Below are positions 1 through 11,614 of a DNA stretch of 64,000 nt, piece after piece. The notes under the pieces are model-generated. The model did no database searches. It had not been told where the DNA came from and was given only the letters and a program-made list of their open reading frames with translations. Positions within the stretch are counted from its first letter, which is position 1. Each line of letters begins with the position of its first letter. This DNA comes from Saururus chinensis (Eukaryota > Streptophyta > Magnoliopsida > Piperales > Saururaceae), in the NCBI GenBank assembly GCA_035235625.1, contig CP141141.1, forward strand, positions 43,113,719 through 43,177,718, read 5' to 3'. The translations under genes were made by a program, and so were the position numbers.

Positions 1-47
1 TTATTATAGTTTGTTTGAACATTTGTAAAGTTATTTTTTGATTGCAG

Positions 48-3000
48 GATTCCATGGAATGGGAAGCAGGATATAATGATTGATAGGTGGGTGCAATGTT
101 CATGTTCTCTCCTTTCTTGTTTACAGGGTTTTCATTGTCAAATGTGCAACAAACATTTTCCCAATGTGCATCTTTTTTTGTGAAGCTTTCTAATCTTTGT
201 ATTTGTTTTGGATTTGTAGATTTGATGGTCGTGCTCTCCTTGATTTTATTAGAGATTCCAGTTTGCGCCATTTTCGAGCCCAAGAGAAAAAAGAGGAAGA
301 AGAAGAACTAGAAGAGTTTGTTAATTTTGAGCGTTATCGGGATTTAATTAAGCATCTACATAGAGGATGTCGGTACTTTTTAATTGCTTGTTATAATATG
401 ATATTCTTGAACAATTTGCTTTTCTTCTTCTTAGACTAGAATTGTCTTCTACACTTTTGTTTGAATGTTCACAAAGGATATAAAAAACATGGTTAAGGCT
501 GCTGTTTCTGTTGTTATTAGCGTTCAGTTTTATGGCATTTTATTAAGTTTGCTTCTCTGGGGCTTAATATTTTGTAATCAACAGTTTCTGATGAAGAAGG
601 TCTGAAACAAGTGAATGAAGAGCTGGAGGCAAAAGCTGTCGCGCCATTCTTAAATGACAGGTTTCTACTATACTCACGAGTCCTTATCCTTGTTTGGCTT
701 TACCTTTTTTGTGCTTACATCATAATAATTATATGTCTGTATCATCATCTTTTTATGAGTTCTTTCACTAGTTGCTATCAGATTCAGCATTGCATCTGAC
801 TTTGATAGCATTTTTGACCACTGTTCTATTTTCATAGAGTAGAGAAGCATAGTTTAAATGAATAATTACTGTTAAAGCTTAAGTTTCATGTGCTTGAACG
901 TGTGATAATTTTATTTACCTCCTTGGGTTTGGTTCTCGTGGAATGGTTTATGTATGCCTGATTTTATGAAGAACAATGGCATACTCTGCATAGTTGTATT
1001 ACAAAGTTTTATCTTATATTTTATCATCTAATGTTTATAAGTCTAAGTAACCTAGCAAGACAAGACAAAAAACTAACTGCAAAGACAGATGAGTAGTCAT
1101 CCTGATGTACTCTCCATATACTCAGAAAATTATAGTTATTTTCTACATTCATCTAGGATTTTGACATTTTTTGACTTTAGATGTATTGGTTTTTTGAAAG
1201 ATCAGGTGCTTTGATTGAAGTTTTTTGTTTTTCTAATATTTTATCTTAATATGTTGCAGAACACACACAGCACAACTTCCTACAAAAAAGGGATCATATT
1301 CGCAGGTAGGATTTTCCTATGAAGATGATGGGAAGGAGGACTCTCATCCTTTGGAGTCAGATGGGGATGAGGATGAAGGTGGTGATGGTGATGATGATGA
1401 TAAAGATAGCAGCAGTGATGAGAGTAATGATGAGGGAATGGATGTTATTGCAAAAGAGTTTGGAATCAAGAGGTTCAGCTGGCTTGTATACATGGATAAA
1501 AAGGCTAAAGAGGAAGAGAAAAGGCAAAAAGAAGTTATTAAAGGGGATCCTGCTATTGTAAGTTCATTTTAGTAATTCCGGGAGTCATATTTGTTATTAT
1601 GTAGTTCATGTTCCCCATGACAATAATTATGCAGAGAAAGCTAAGTCGTAAGGAAAGAAGGAAAGTGTCACAAATGGAACGGGAAAGAGAGAGGGAAACT
1701 ACACGGGTAATAGGCAGCCGCTCACTTCACTATGATCCTTACAGGTTGAGTTTTAGGATTTTTCTATCTTCTGTCATGTTTAATCATTTTATGGTGTTTG
1801 TTCTTAGAAGTGCATGCTTAATTGTTTATTATCCATAGGGAGCCTAGACGGAGTCCCACATATGAAGCATATTCTCGTTCTAGGAGGTATTCCACACTTG
1901 AATCTTGTATTTACTGTGAGATTCTATCACCTGCTGGAGTTTTGGCCAAAATGGTTTCTTGTGATGCAGGTCAAGATCTAGATCGCGATCCCACTCACCA
2001 TCATACTCAAGAAGAAATGACCGTGGGGCACATGCTGATAATGGATATCGTGGTAGATCAAAGGCTTCAAAAATAGAATACATAACTGAGTTTGGGGGCT
2101 CATCAATTCCAAACGATCAGAAGCTGGGTGTATCTCCACCACCATCACCTCCATCATCCCAGGCTGATGTTCAAAACCGGTCGGAGCACTGGACCTTATA
2201 GTTATTGCAAAGATATATTGAGATTGGACAAATGTTTTCTCTCTGCTGCAGCTACCTGGTGCTCTCATTCACGTTTAAAGGGGCTGCGTATGGGGTTTGG
2301 GGGCTTTAATGTATCAGGCTATAATAGTTTGCTACCTGTGATTCCAGAACTAAAACACTTAATGTGTCCTTGTTTGCAAAAACCATGAATGTTTTTTTGT
2401 GAGCTAAACTGAGAAGGATTTGTAACAAAAAAAATTGATCATGGAGAATAGTTGTTTTAATGCTTGTGCACTTTTGCAGGCCATCAACTAGTCGCATACT
2501 TGAAGCACTGCATGTTGACCCTGCATCTGGTGTGACACTTGATCAAGAGAAGGCTATTAAAACAGTTTTGAAGTCGCCTGTTAGGTATATTTCTTTTGTA
2601 AACAGTGTGATAGTGTTTGGTTGAGAGTTGAAATGCAGATACCTTTTGTGTTAACCTAGATTCTGTTGGTATTGAAAGGAGGAGGTTGAGAGTTTTGATG
2701 GTCTCTTTGTTCTCAGTACATGTTTAAGTGCAGTTTGAGTAAAGGAGAAAATTGGCCTAATGGCATACAGCTCTGGACAAAAAATTATTTTTGAGCTGTT
2801 TTACATAATTATGATGATAATCTGTCTGCAAATACTGTTTTCCTTTCAATGTACCAGCACATCTTCAGCAATAGCAAAGCTGAGCAAGTCAACTGCTGCT
2901 GTGGGGACTTTAAAACCACATCAGAATGAGAAGAAGGAAACTCCTCAGGAAAGGCTGAAACGAATAATGAGCAAACAGCTGAACAAGCAAAGTAAGATAA

Positions 3001-4863
3001 ACATGAACCGTTTCTACTTCCAAATTACCAAGGATGATTGTGTGTCTATGCAAATGTTGTTGAGACGCTGCATCAAGTGTCTCTGGGTTAGAATGGGGAG
3101 ATCTTCAGCCACCTCAGGCAGATGAGGTGCCCAAGGGACTGGCCCTAGGACCACTTGGAGATGCCTAAAGCCACCTACGCATTTCCAAGACAAAGGAGAA
3201 TGCCTGAATTTCTAAATTTTATAGATAAAAAATATTATAGCTTTTTATTTATGTAGGATATGAATATTTTCTGTGAACACAATATATAATAGATATTATT
3301 GCCTGGGTGTTGCCTTGTTGTTTAAATTCCCATGATGTGAAAGTAGGAAATGCTATAGGAATTTGGGTGAGAACTCAAACTAAAATTGCAGTAAGGGTAA
3401 TGTTTTAAAATTAAGCATGCGCTTAACCTTGGTAAATTTTATTTAGCTCCACATTAAGCACCACTTGCAAAGAATTTTAAAGAAACATATATGACTTTGG
3501 GTGTCTGTAATCCGCTGATGTTTGCAGTTAAAAAGGATTCTGCTGCTGAATTGGCTAAAAAACGGGAGCAAGAGCGACAAAGGCAAGAAAAACTTGCAGA
3601 GATGGGTCGAATAAGCAGATCTAGGCGTCACAGCTACAGTAGAAGTCATAGCCGTAGCCGCACTCCACCCAGGTTATCTATGCAAAATCTTTGAATATGT
3701 GGCAATTCATAACAACCAATAATAAATGGAAAAAGTTTACATCAGCCAGGGCTTATGTGTGACTGTGTGAGCCAAGGCATTGCGAGCTGTCAGATTTAGA
3801 TCCGAGGTGCACATTACTCAAGGGCTGCCTGCCTCCTGAGTAACACATGCTGTCGGATCGAAATCTGATGGCCAAGGATGCCTCGCTCACACAGTCAGTC
3901 GTGTGTGAGCCTGGGTCATGTAAACGGGCCTCATTATAAAGTTATTGTAAAAAATGAGAATGGACTTTGATCCGATGGCCAAAGATGCCTAAGCTCCCGC
4001 AGTCGTGAATGGGCCTCATTATAAATTTATTGTAGAAAACAAGAATGGACAGCTAAGATCTAATTGCTAGCTTCTTGCTACACTTGTTTTCTTGCCCGAG
4101 TAGTAGGGACCAAGATCTGAGACTAGGGATCAATAATACGGCTGCCTGATTCCCTCATTTCTTATATATTTTGTATTTTATTACTTATATGCGCATACCC
4201 ATTTATATGTATATGCACATCTAATGATTGTGCAGTGTTACGGCTGAGCAGTTATTGCTTGAACCTATCAATTACCATCCATTAATGGACGTTTCTTCTT
4301 GCTTGCTCCTTTATGTTTATTGGGGAACGTTGGTGTGTAAGATGATGTTGGTAAAAAAATTGTGGCCCAGTAACTTATGTTTCTTTTGAAGCTTCTGATT
4401 GGGAGAATTTAGACGCCGATGTGTATAATGGTCTCAAGTAAACAACTAGAAGCTGGAACTCATTGTATCCGTGTGATTTCACAGGAGGCATAGGCGCAGC
4501 AGTAGAAGCTGGAGCAGGAGCTGGAGTCCGAGTCGAAGCCGAAGCCGAAGCCGAAGTAGAAGCAGGACTCCGCGAAGATATCATTCACGTTCTGGGTCAC
4601 CTAGGTAATAATTACTTGATTAGTTATCTATAGTAATCATCCATCGAACCTTTTTAGCTTGTCGATTACTGCTTCCTGCATATTGTTAGGTGAGGCAGGA
4701 AAAATACTTAAAAGGCGCATGTCTAAGATCTCGTTTTCATTAATCTGTTTAATTAAACAATGTCTACTAAGTGCTAAGAGTTATGTTAGGAATTGTACCC
4801 AGAATGCTTGTTTTTACATGAAAATTTTGCGACTGCAGGGTAAGGAGCCGATCCAGACACTGA
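48..4863 (+). CDS. CLASRP: CLASRP/SWAP-type SR splicing regulator (3' part, 12 exons)
   Basis: Exons that splice in one frame: 48-86, 220-368, 585-660, 1260-1557, 1635-1744, 1839-1886, 1970-2179, 2480-2584, 2858-2991, 3528-3672, 4485-4604, 4839-4863 (stop TGA). They give 485 residues; the first exons lie left of the window. The start reads IPWNGKQDIMIDRFDGRALL and then NFERYRDLIKHL, the DRY_EERY region of SWAP/CLASRP splicing regulators. An acidic Asp/Ser stretch follows (1363-1437), then EFGIKRFSWLVYMDKKAKEE, a charged coiled stretch, the conserved block TPQERLKRIMSKQLNKQIKK, and two RS-rich tails (3624-3672 and 4485-4604). The protein ends RVRSRSRH. The family acts in the nucleus, binds CLK kinases in animals and modulates splice-site choice. 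Several introns read open for a while (for example past 2179), so intron retention would give short RS proteins. The family is clear; a plant paralogue-level name is not. Confidence 0.92.
3735..4050. repeat. Snap-back palindrome plus partial tandem copy in CLASRP intron 10
   Basis: The stretch 3735-3925 is an imperfect palindrome about 190 bp long. Its ends are GTTTACATCAGCCAGGG and the reverse complement GTTTACATGACCCAGG, and pairing continues inward through the CAGATTT..GATCCGA arms at about 3793 and 3869. Next to it the segment GGGCCTCATTATAAA..GAATGGAC occurs twice, at 3926-3965 and 4011-4050, period 85 bp. The second copy carries a degraded half of the palindrome (GATGGCCAAAGATGCC). It looks like a foldback-type MITE. 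No target-site duplication was recognised. Confidence 0.6.
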
Positions 4864-5470
4864 GGTTACAAGACTTTTAGGGGTGCTTACAATATGGATT
4901 AGCCCTTAATGGGATTATCGTGATGTAAATTATCTTATTGTGCACTTGAGATACATTGAATGTAGTAATTTTTTTGTTGTCGCGCTCTATATCTAAGACA
5001 CGTGACATATTCCGGTCATACTCTTTTCATGTCCTTGGAACAGAAACGCCTTTTGGGGATGAGGAAATGCAAATAATCACGGCTTCAGCACTTTTACAGT
5101 TTGCGGAGGTATTAGAGTCGTGGCTGCCCCTTCGTTGTTACTGATGACCACAAGATTGAACCTTGTTGGTTCATTACAGCCGAATCGGGCCTCTGAATAT
5201 CAGTTGAGCGTGGGTACCATCTTTGGAAGTTAGAACAAATATGGTTCTCATCAATCATGATTTTAATTAATATATATTAAATCTTAAAATAAATCACCTA
5301 TACTGCACTCAAAGCAAGCTAGTTTGCATAGTTTATTTTTATTTTATTTTATTTTTATATTTTGTTATTTTTTACCATACAAATATATTTTAAATTTTTT
5401 ATATGCCTTTTAACTATATTATTGTCGTACCCATATTTTGTCACGATACAACAAAGGAGTGTATTCTTTG
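4864..5470. other. 3' flank of the CLASRP-like gene, then AT-rich spacer
   Basis: The part up to about 5250 is probably the 3' UTR and downstream flank of the CLASRP-like gene; no single poly(A) signal stands out. From 5250 to 5470 the sequence is very AT-rich with runs of T and no coding signal. Confidence 0.4.
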
Positions 5471-5672
5471 AGAGCACGAGCGATATGGAGTCGAAGAAGG
5501 TAAAATTGAGGGTAAAATTGAGTGCGCCTACTAGTTCTCTTAAAGCTCTCTCAGACCTCTTTTAATCTATTTTGCTTTGTGGTGGTGGCCCTTGGATTAC
5601 TGCCAGTGACTTCCTCCTCTCAGCGCCGGCTCCTTGATTGGCCGCTTCCTCCCTCACTACTTGCAGTTGCGG
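5471..5672 (+). other. Candidate 5' UTR exon of the small gene at 11615
   Basis: A less AT-rich, C/T-rich stretch ends at a good donor (TTGCGG|GTAGGC, GT at 5673). The coding exon at 11615 is preceded by an acceptor (ATGCAG|GTTATACC, exon start 11607) only 8 bases before its ATG, so an upstream leader exon is required. This stretch, or its partial copy at 7972-8008, is the nearest fit. A short reading frame from ATG 5486 (MESKKVKLRVKLS...) ends after 26 codons and is probably an upstream ORF or chance. Inference only; cDNA would settle it. Confidence 0.35.
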
Positions 5673-5711
5673 GTAGGCTCTTTCATAAAGGTTAAATCTT
5701 TGAACCCCATT
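5636..5711. repeat. Left copy of 76-bp direct duplication flanking the composite insertion
   Basis: It begins GATTGGCCGCTTCCTCCC and ends TTTGAACCCCATT. The same sequence with a handful of mismatches recurs at 7972-8047. The two copies bracket 5712-7971 and both keep the splice-donor sequence GCGG|GTAGGC. Confidence 0.85.
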
Positions 5712-5724
5712 AGTGGAATTGAGG

Positions 5725-7434
5725 CAATATATGAATTTGTTGTAAAAATTTAAAATATAGTCGTTATCTTTATTTTTTGAACAAGGTAATATTATTAAAT
5801 ATTATTTTTATCCCATATTAATAGTTTTATTTAATTTTAAAAAATACTTATTAAAATTATTTTATTTAAAAAAAAAATAACCCTATTAATATAAAACAGA
5901 GGGAGTACTTTATGATAAAATAAAAAATTATTATCCTACAGTTCAACAAAATTCTATACTATTTTTAATCGAACAGAGAGATCCGCACTAAATGTTTCGT
6001 TGGACTGGTGTCGGGTTATCAGCAGCCGGAGGCGGAGGGAAAGCAAGTGACAAAACTGTCCCGCGAGTTCAAAATTGCGAGCCCCTCTGGTTACCGGAGC
6101 TTCCTCCTCGTCAGCTGCTGTCACCGTTGTAGCCGCTGCCGCCACTACACCTCGCCCGGCCACCACCAGCTACTGCAGGTAAACTCACCCCCCCTCCCTC
6201 ACTTTCACTTGAGCTCCGTTCACACTGTAGCCTCTTGACCCTTCTTTAACCCTCGCCCTGCACCCGCCTTTTCATGTCTCCACATCTCATCTGTATCGTC
6301 CGTCACTATATAAGAAGTACAAACTTCTTCATTTTTCATATGTGGGTTGGTATGGAAGAAGCCTTTCATTTCACGTGTGGGTTTGAGTTTTGCGTGCTAC
6401 TGCTGATATACCGGTTATGTTTGCTAAAATGCCACAAAGGTCTGTTTGTTTTTTCTTGTTTGGTGGGCTTAAGATAGAAATGGAGGTCACCGTCAATTTA
6501 TCGTTCCTAGAATTTTGAAGCTGAAATTATTTGTAATGGGAACGGATTACTGGTATAGCTTTTGTCTTCATTAATTAAACAGGATTTATCCGTGTTTATT
6601 ATTGCATTGCTGGACCAATCAAATTTAGCTCAAGTAGGCTCCTCATGATCAATTTGATTGTAAATAATCTTGAATTAAGGTTGTTCAAGGATTGTGGTTA
6701 CGATTTATTAGCTCCACTTCAACAGGGTTAAGGCAGCTTGGACAAGGTGTCAAGTAGGTATCTTCCAAATTCCTATTTTTGTAAGTTAGATGAGGGTGAA
6801 CCCTGTTTCTTTTAATTCTCGTCATTTATTTCTTCTCATTTGTTTAGGATCACAGCAGCTTTAGATTTTATTGGTCTGCAATTTGTGTCTTTTGCTTTTA
6901 CATTGATTGCATAGGATCTCAGCATGTGCTTTTGCGTTTATACCAATTAGTTATAAGATCACTTCTATTTTTCATCTTGTTTGTCGTCATTTGAAAACCT
7001 CAGAACACTTTAGCATGCATTCTAAAGCATAGAATTACATAAATCTGTTGTATCACATTCCAAAAGTTTGGGAGGCATGAGAATTAAGAAATATTGTTTT
7101 ACTCTCCCTCTGATAGTTATCAAGAAGCCAATTTCTTTTTTTGCCATGGATGCATTTCTTGACTTCCAAATAAAGAAAATCTATGTTCATCATTTGAGTA
7201 GTCTTCACATGTTTGGTGTAAGTAATATCTTGATCAAGAGATTGATCCCCTCTACTTTTCTCTTCTGTGTCTTCTGGAAAATGAACCAGAGGAGTAAAAT
7301 TTTGATTCCTAGACACCATCGACATGGTTGATCTGTGGTGGACATTATTGGGGGCTACAATCCCAGCCATAGTTGCTGGGAAAACCATCAGAATGAAGAG
7401 GAGAAGAGCTGAGGAGCTGAATGGTTGTTTATAG
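5725..7434 (+). pseudogene. Truncated duplicate of the At5g64816-type gene (copy 1)
   Basis: This segment matches 32145-33727 nearly throughout: AT-rich promoter, leader exon ending CTACTGCAG|GTAAAC (donor at 6179), intron, and acceptor TTCCTAG before 7313. Translation starts at ATG 7324 with MVDLWWTLLGATIPAIVAG, as in the intact copy, but homology stops just after ..RRRAEE. Foreign sequence adds four residues and a TAG (7432-7434), so only 36 codons remain and every cysteine of the family is lost. Copy 1 keeps about 65 bp in the leader region (around 5992-6057) and about 65 bp in the intron (around 6850-6914) that copy 2 lacks, so it is not a simple recent copy of today's copy 2. Promoter and leader look intact, so it may still be transcribed. 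Confidence 0.85.
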
Positions 7435-7971
7435 TTATTGCAAATAAATTGTAAAGATTAAACATGAAATATTGAAATGTAATTGAACACATATATTAGA
7501 CATATACTTAATAAAATTACTTATTTTTTAATAATTGTTTCCTATCATCCAGTTCTAGAAGAATCTCAAATGTGAGAAGAATGACAATTGCCTTCTCACA
7601 ACTAGTTTTCTTCAAAGGTGTCTCGCAGGCAAGAATGAGACCACATAAAGTGATGTACATCATCCATTAGTGTATTTGAAACAATAGTTTAAAACCCAAC
7701 CTGAACCTTGACCCAAATCAATGGCTGGGCTGAGTCAACCCGGGTTGACCCGATGATGACATCATCACCTAAAAAATTTAAGTCTCTCATATTTTAGAAA
7801 AAAATTCTCTTAAACCTATTCAAAATTTCACTTAAACGTGCTTGGTCATTCAAAACTTGTTGACTTCAACCTATTTCAATAAATAAATATTCATTCTAAA
7901 TTTTATAATCTCATATATAAATATTATTTATAACATAATCATGATTCCAACTAACATATATTAAAATCCCC
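7425..7971 (+). mobile_element. Fragment of a hAT-family element fused to copy 1
   Basis: Starting at TATAGTTATTGCAAATAAATT this stretch aligns to 48555-49035 inside the hAT element at 48294-57933. Shared blocks include TTAAACCTATTCAAA, TTGGTCATTCAAAACTTGTT and GATGACATCATCAC. It lacks both terminal inverted repeats, so it is an internal fragment and not a separate insertion. It forms the right half of the composite insertion between the 76-bp duplications and creates the premature stop of copy 1. Confidence 0.8.
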
Positions 7972-8047
7972 GATTGGCCGCTCCCTCCCTCACTATCTGC
8001 AGTTGCGGGTAGGCTCCTTCTTAAAGGTTAAATCTTTGAACCCCATT
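7972..8047. repeat. Right copy of 76-bp direct duplication
   Basis: GATTGGCCGCTCCCTCCC ... TTTGAACCCCATT, the partner of 5636-5711. Its donor GT is at 8009-8010, so splicing from here to the acceptor before 11607 is also possible. Confidence 0.85.
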
Positions 8048-11000
8048 CATTAAGAAAATTGGTTTTTAGTTAATTTCTCTATTTTTAGAGTAAGATGGGA
8101 TGAGTGTGATTGCAGTGACACTGAAATCTTTTCAGTTTCATATTTATTGCTTTACCTATTATAACGTGCGTACTCGCTTTCTGTGGTTTGTTTGCAAGTG
8201 TTGTAGTTTATACGACCTCTTTGTGCAACTATTAGGATGAATTACATGTGTCACTGCTAATGTGTGTGTTGTTTTCATGCTTCAAAAATATCATTTCATT
8301 TCATAATTGTTCGTGTTTGTTCCGTACCTTTTGATCTCACGCGCATACTGACTCTACTTTACCTGAATGTACCTGTCTTTGAATATTTACCATTCTATTT
8401 TTGACCATATTCCAATTTGTCTAAACCATATTCAAGTTTGTCTAATCCATAATGATATTTACATATGCCATCCTGAATTTTGTCATGTGCCAAAATGCTA
8501 ACTACCTCATGGTTGATAATAATTGCAACTTAGACTGTGCAATTGAATTTTGGTTTTGATATTTAGAACACATTTTCCTTTAAAGAAAAAATTACGATTG
8601 ATGTCCAGTTACTACTTGGCGGCAAATATACCTACCTACCTAATATGCTTTTCTGGTAATTCCTCCCTCCCTCCCTCCCTTTCATTACTGAAAACAAGAG
8701 AGAAATTTGTTCATATATCTGGCAGCAAGTCTTATGTTGATCAATTTCTTTTGGTTTGGTTTTAGTTGTTGTAATATGTATTATCAGACGCCATGCTGGA
8801 TTTTCTATAAAAAAATTCTGCAAATATGTATTAGGTCACGGATAGCGTGTTTGTTAGTTAAGCTAATAACCTCAGTTGCTTTTTGAGCCTTAAGCTTTTT
8901 CTTGAGGGTCTTTCAGTAAGTCGGGACATTTATGCTGGAGTGTGACATGGCTTTGCCTTTTTTAAGTTTTCCTTAAGTGGAATTAGTCATGCGCAGAAAA
9001 TCAGAGGTCTCATAACTTCATTTTTTATTGTTATCTGTGCTGCCTTAACTGATTGCGCCATTTTTGGTTGGCCTTCCCCCTTTTTTTAATCTGGCATTCA
9101 CTTTTTACTGGAGGTGACCCCTAGAATCATTGCTGAATTGTCTCTGAACTTCTCGAATATGAGACAAGAAGTAGTTTGCAGTTCTTTATCCATTTTCCCT
9201 TCAAGATGGTTATCATAAAGTGATGCTAATTGTTTTTGTTGATGTTAAACTTTTTATGTTCTTTTTGGCTGCTGGAAACTTGGAGTTTTTCCTTTAAGTT
9301 TTAGCATTTAGGAAAGAATTATATTGAGATATTTCAATCAAGTTTCATTCAAACAAAAATGTCTCTGGACTCTAAATTGGAGATATAGCCATTGGATCAC
9401 TTATTATTTCCACCTTATTTAATCAGCTTTATCAATGACAAAGGCAAATTATTTATGCATTATTCCAATTTGTTTTCTGCTGGCTCACTTTAAAATCCAA
9501 GCTGATGCATCCATAGATGGTTTGCCATGTATATTCAATTTTATTGTTCTAATATTTGTTAAGAAAAATAAAATTGTGAAAGAAATTTTTTTTCTAGAGC
9601 TGTAGCTCACTTGAGCTTTGGGAAGTGGGCTGTTTCTCATACCATGATCTGACGGCCCATTTGCCAGAGTTATAGTGAGCTGTCTGTAGCTCTGGCTAGT
9701 CCTTCTCAATTGTAAATCTATATCTATATTATTATTGAAGTGAGAAGGGGGGCGGAGATTTTTGTCATGCTATGCCCATATTACCCTTTCAAAGATACTC
9801 TTAATTAATTAAGAATTCAAGAGACTTAAACTATTATAATAATTTCTATGTATATTACCCTTTCAAATAAACTCTTAATTAATTTAGAATTAAAGAGACC
9901 TAAAATATTACAAACTATATTATTATTAAAGTTAGAAGGGGGCGGAGATTTTTGTCATACTATGCCTATAATGCCCTTTCAAAGAAATTCTTAATTAATT
10001 AAGAATTCAAGTGACTTAAAATATTATAATAATTTCTATGCCTATATTACCCTTTCAAATAAACTCTTAATGAATTTAGAATTAAAAAACTTAAAATATT
10101 ATAATGATCTCAAAGAAACTCTTAATTTATTTAGAATTCAAGAGATTTAAAATATTATAATGATTTCTATGCCTATATTACCTTTTTAAATAAACTCTTA
10201 ATTAATTTAGTATTAAAGTGACCTAAAATATTACAATAATTTTTATGCCTATATTGTCCTCTTCTATACTATTATTAAAGGAAAGGAGGGGGGAATTTTC
10301 CATGCTCTGCCTAGATTACCCTTTCAAATAAACTGTTAATTAATTTAGAATTCAAAAGACCGAAAATATTATAATAATTTCTATGCCTATATTGCCCTTT
10401 CAAAAAAATTCGTAATTGGTATGTGATATGGACCCTTTTTTAAGGTTATGTTGATTTTAACTTTATAATATTATATCTTGCACTCCTAAACTCGGATTTA
10501 TGCATTTTTAGTATTGTTAGAAAGCTCTCAACAAGCTCCATTAAATGAGATCGCACATGACTATGCTTTCTCGAACCTTTTTGTGGGCCCTACTTATACA
10601 ACACACTTCTCTTTAATAATTTATTTTAATTTTGCCTCTATTATACATGTTTGGATTCACGTATTTTTGACGCCCTTGGAAAACTCCCAAAGTGCTTTAT
10701 CAAATGAGACCCATTGCCAAACTGGTCCTGAATATGAATAATGAGCTTTTGTCAATGTCATTTGACACTATTGTTTTCGCCAATTTATGACATAATATTT
10801 AGCCTATTAGATTTGGACTTGTAGTTGTCTACTATGAGTATATTTGGGTCAATATAGAGTTGACCCTAAAAGCATGTATTGCAACGACTTTTGTTTAATA
10901 CATATTTTATTTTTAATTTAATTTAATTTATTTTATCTAATTTGTATTTACACACATTATGTGTGTGCATTCTTGCTAGTATAAATAATAGAAGATACAT

Positions 11001-11606
11001 AAGCAAACATTTTTAAATCGAAATAGTATTGATATTTCTTTTTTTAAAGAATTAAATGAGTTATTTGCACATTCTTATCTACAAATATTAATTTTCATCG
11101 TGAAAGTTATGTAGTATATACATGGAAATCATCTCATGCCATTTTTTTGTTAACAAGGGGTGTTCGAATTTGTAGGACCCAATTAGAAAGGTCGTGGCAA
11201 CTGGCCATTTAGAGCATTGTATCCTACTGCCAATCCCATCATACGCATCGGGTAAATCGGGTTATAATCCTGGGTAGGTGACCAATAGGGTGGGGGTTCG
11301 AACTCAGGACCTCAGGTTCTTGAATAGTGGTCCTGGTCATCCCACCTCATGCTATGTTAACAGGAAAAAATAGTTCTCATTTTTGCATCATTATTTTGCC
11401 AAATAATATACTATACCCTTAGGGTGTAATTGTTTTAAAAGTTTATGTTGTTACAATTATTACCTTATCCTTGATGTTTGATTTATATGCACTAGTAATC
11501 TAACTGTTGGCATATTTATGAGCACCTTCATGCTGTCAAAACATATTTACGTAGTTACTTGTTTAGGTCTGCAAGACTGAAGCATTGTTGAAGTAATATT
11601 ATGCAG
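8048..11606 (+). other. Long leader intron of the small gene at 11615
   Basis: No coding region is supported here. The left part has a (CCCT)n-like pyrimidine run at 8662-8681 and T-rich unique sequence. The Helitron occupies 9723-10979. At about 11300-11325 a GGTTCGAAC-type motif resembles a tRNA-derived SINE box B, but no box A was convincing. The interval ends at the acceptor ATGCAG|GTTATACC. Confidence 0.5.
9723..10979 (+). mobile_element. Non-autonomous Helitron
   Basis: The 5' end is A|TCTATATTATTATTG (T at 9723). The 3' end is CTAG|T (10976-10979), preceded by the hairpin ACACACATTATGTGTGT (10950-10966), nine bases before CTAG. Insertion lies between A and T, as expected for Helitrons, with no target duplication. 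The left third repeats a 5' module three times (9723, about 9915 and 10263: TATTATTAAAG..GGGGGCGGAG or a variant), with intervening units TTACCCTTTCAAA..CTTAATTAATT. The right part holds TTATATCTTGCACTCCTAAA, also found in the minus-strand Helitron at 20481-21205. No Rep/helicase coding sequence is present. Confidence 0.8.
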
Positions 11607-11614
11607 GTTATACC

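Noticed and set aside
2092-2388. Open frame running past the end of CLASRP exon 7
   Set aside because: The in-frame model splices at 2179 to 2480 and restores CGG CCA TCA; the extension is intron sequence on another phase.
11160-11350. Possible SINE with GGTTCGAAC box B
   Set aside because: No convincing box A, tail or target duplication.
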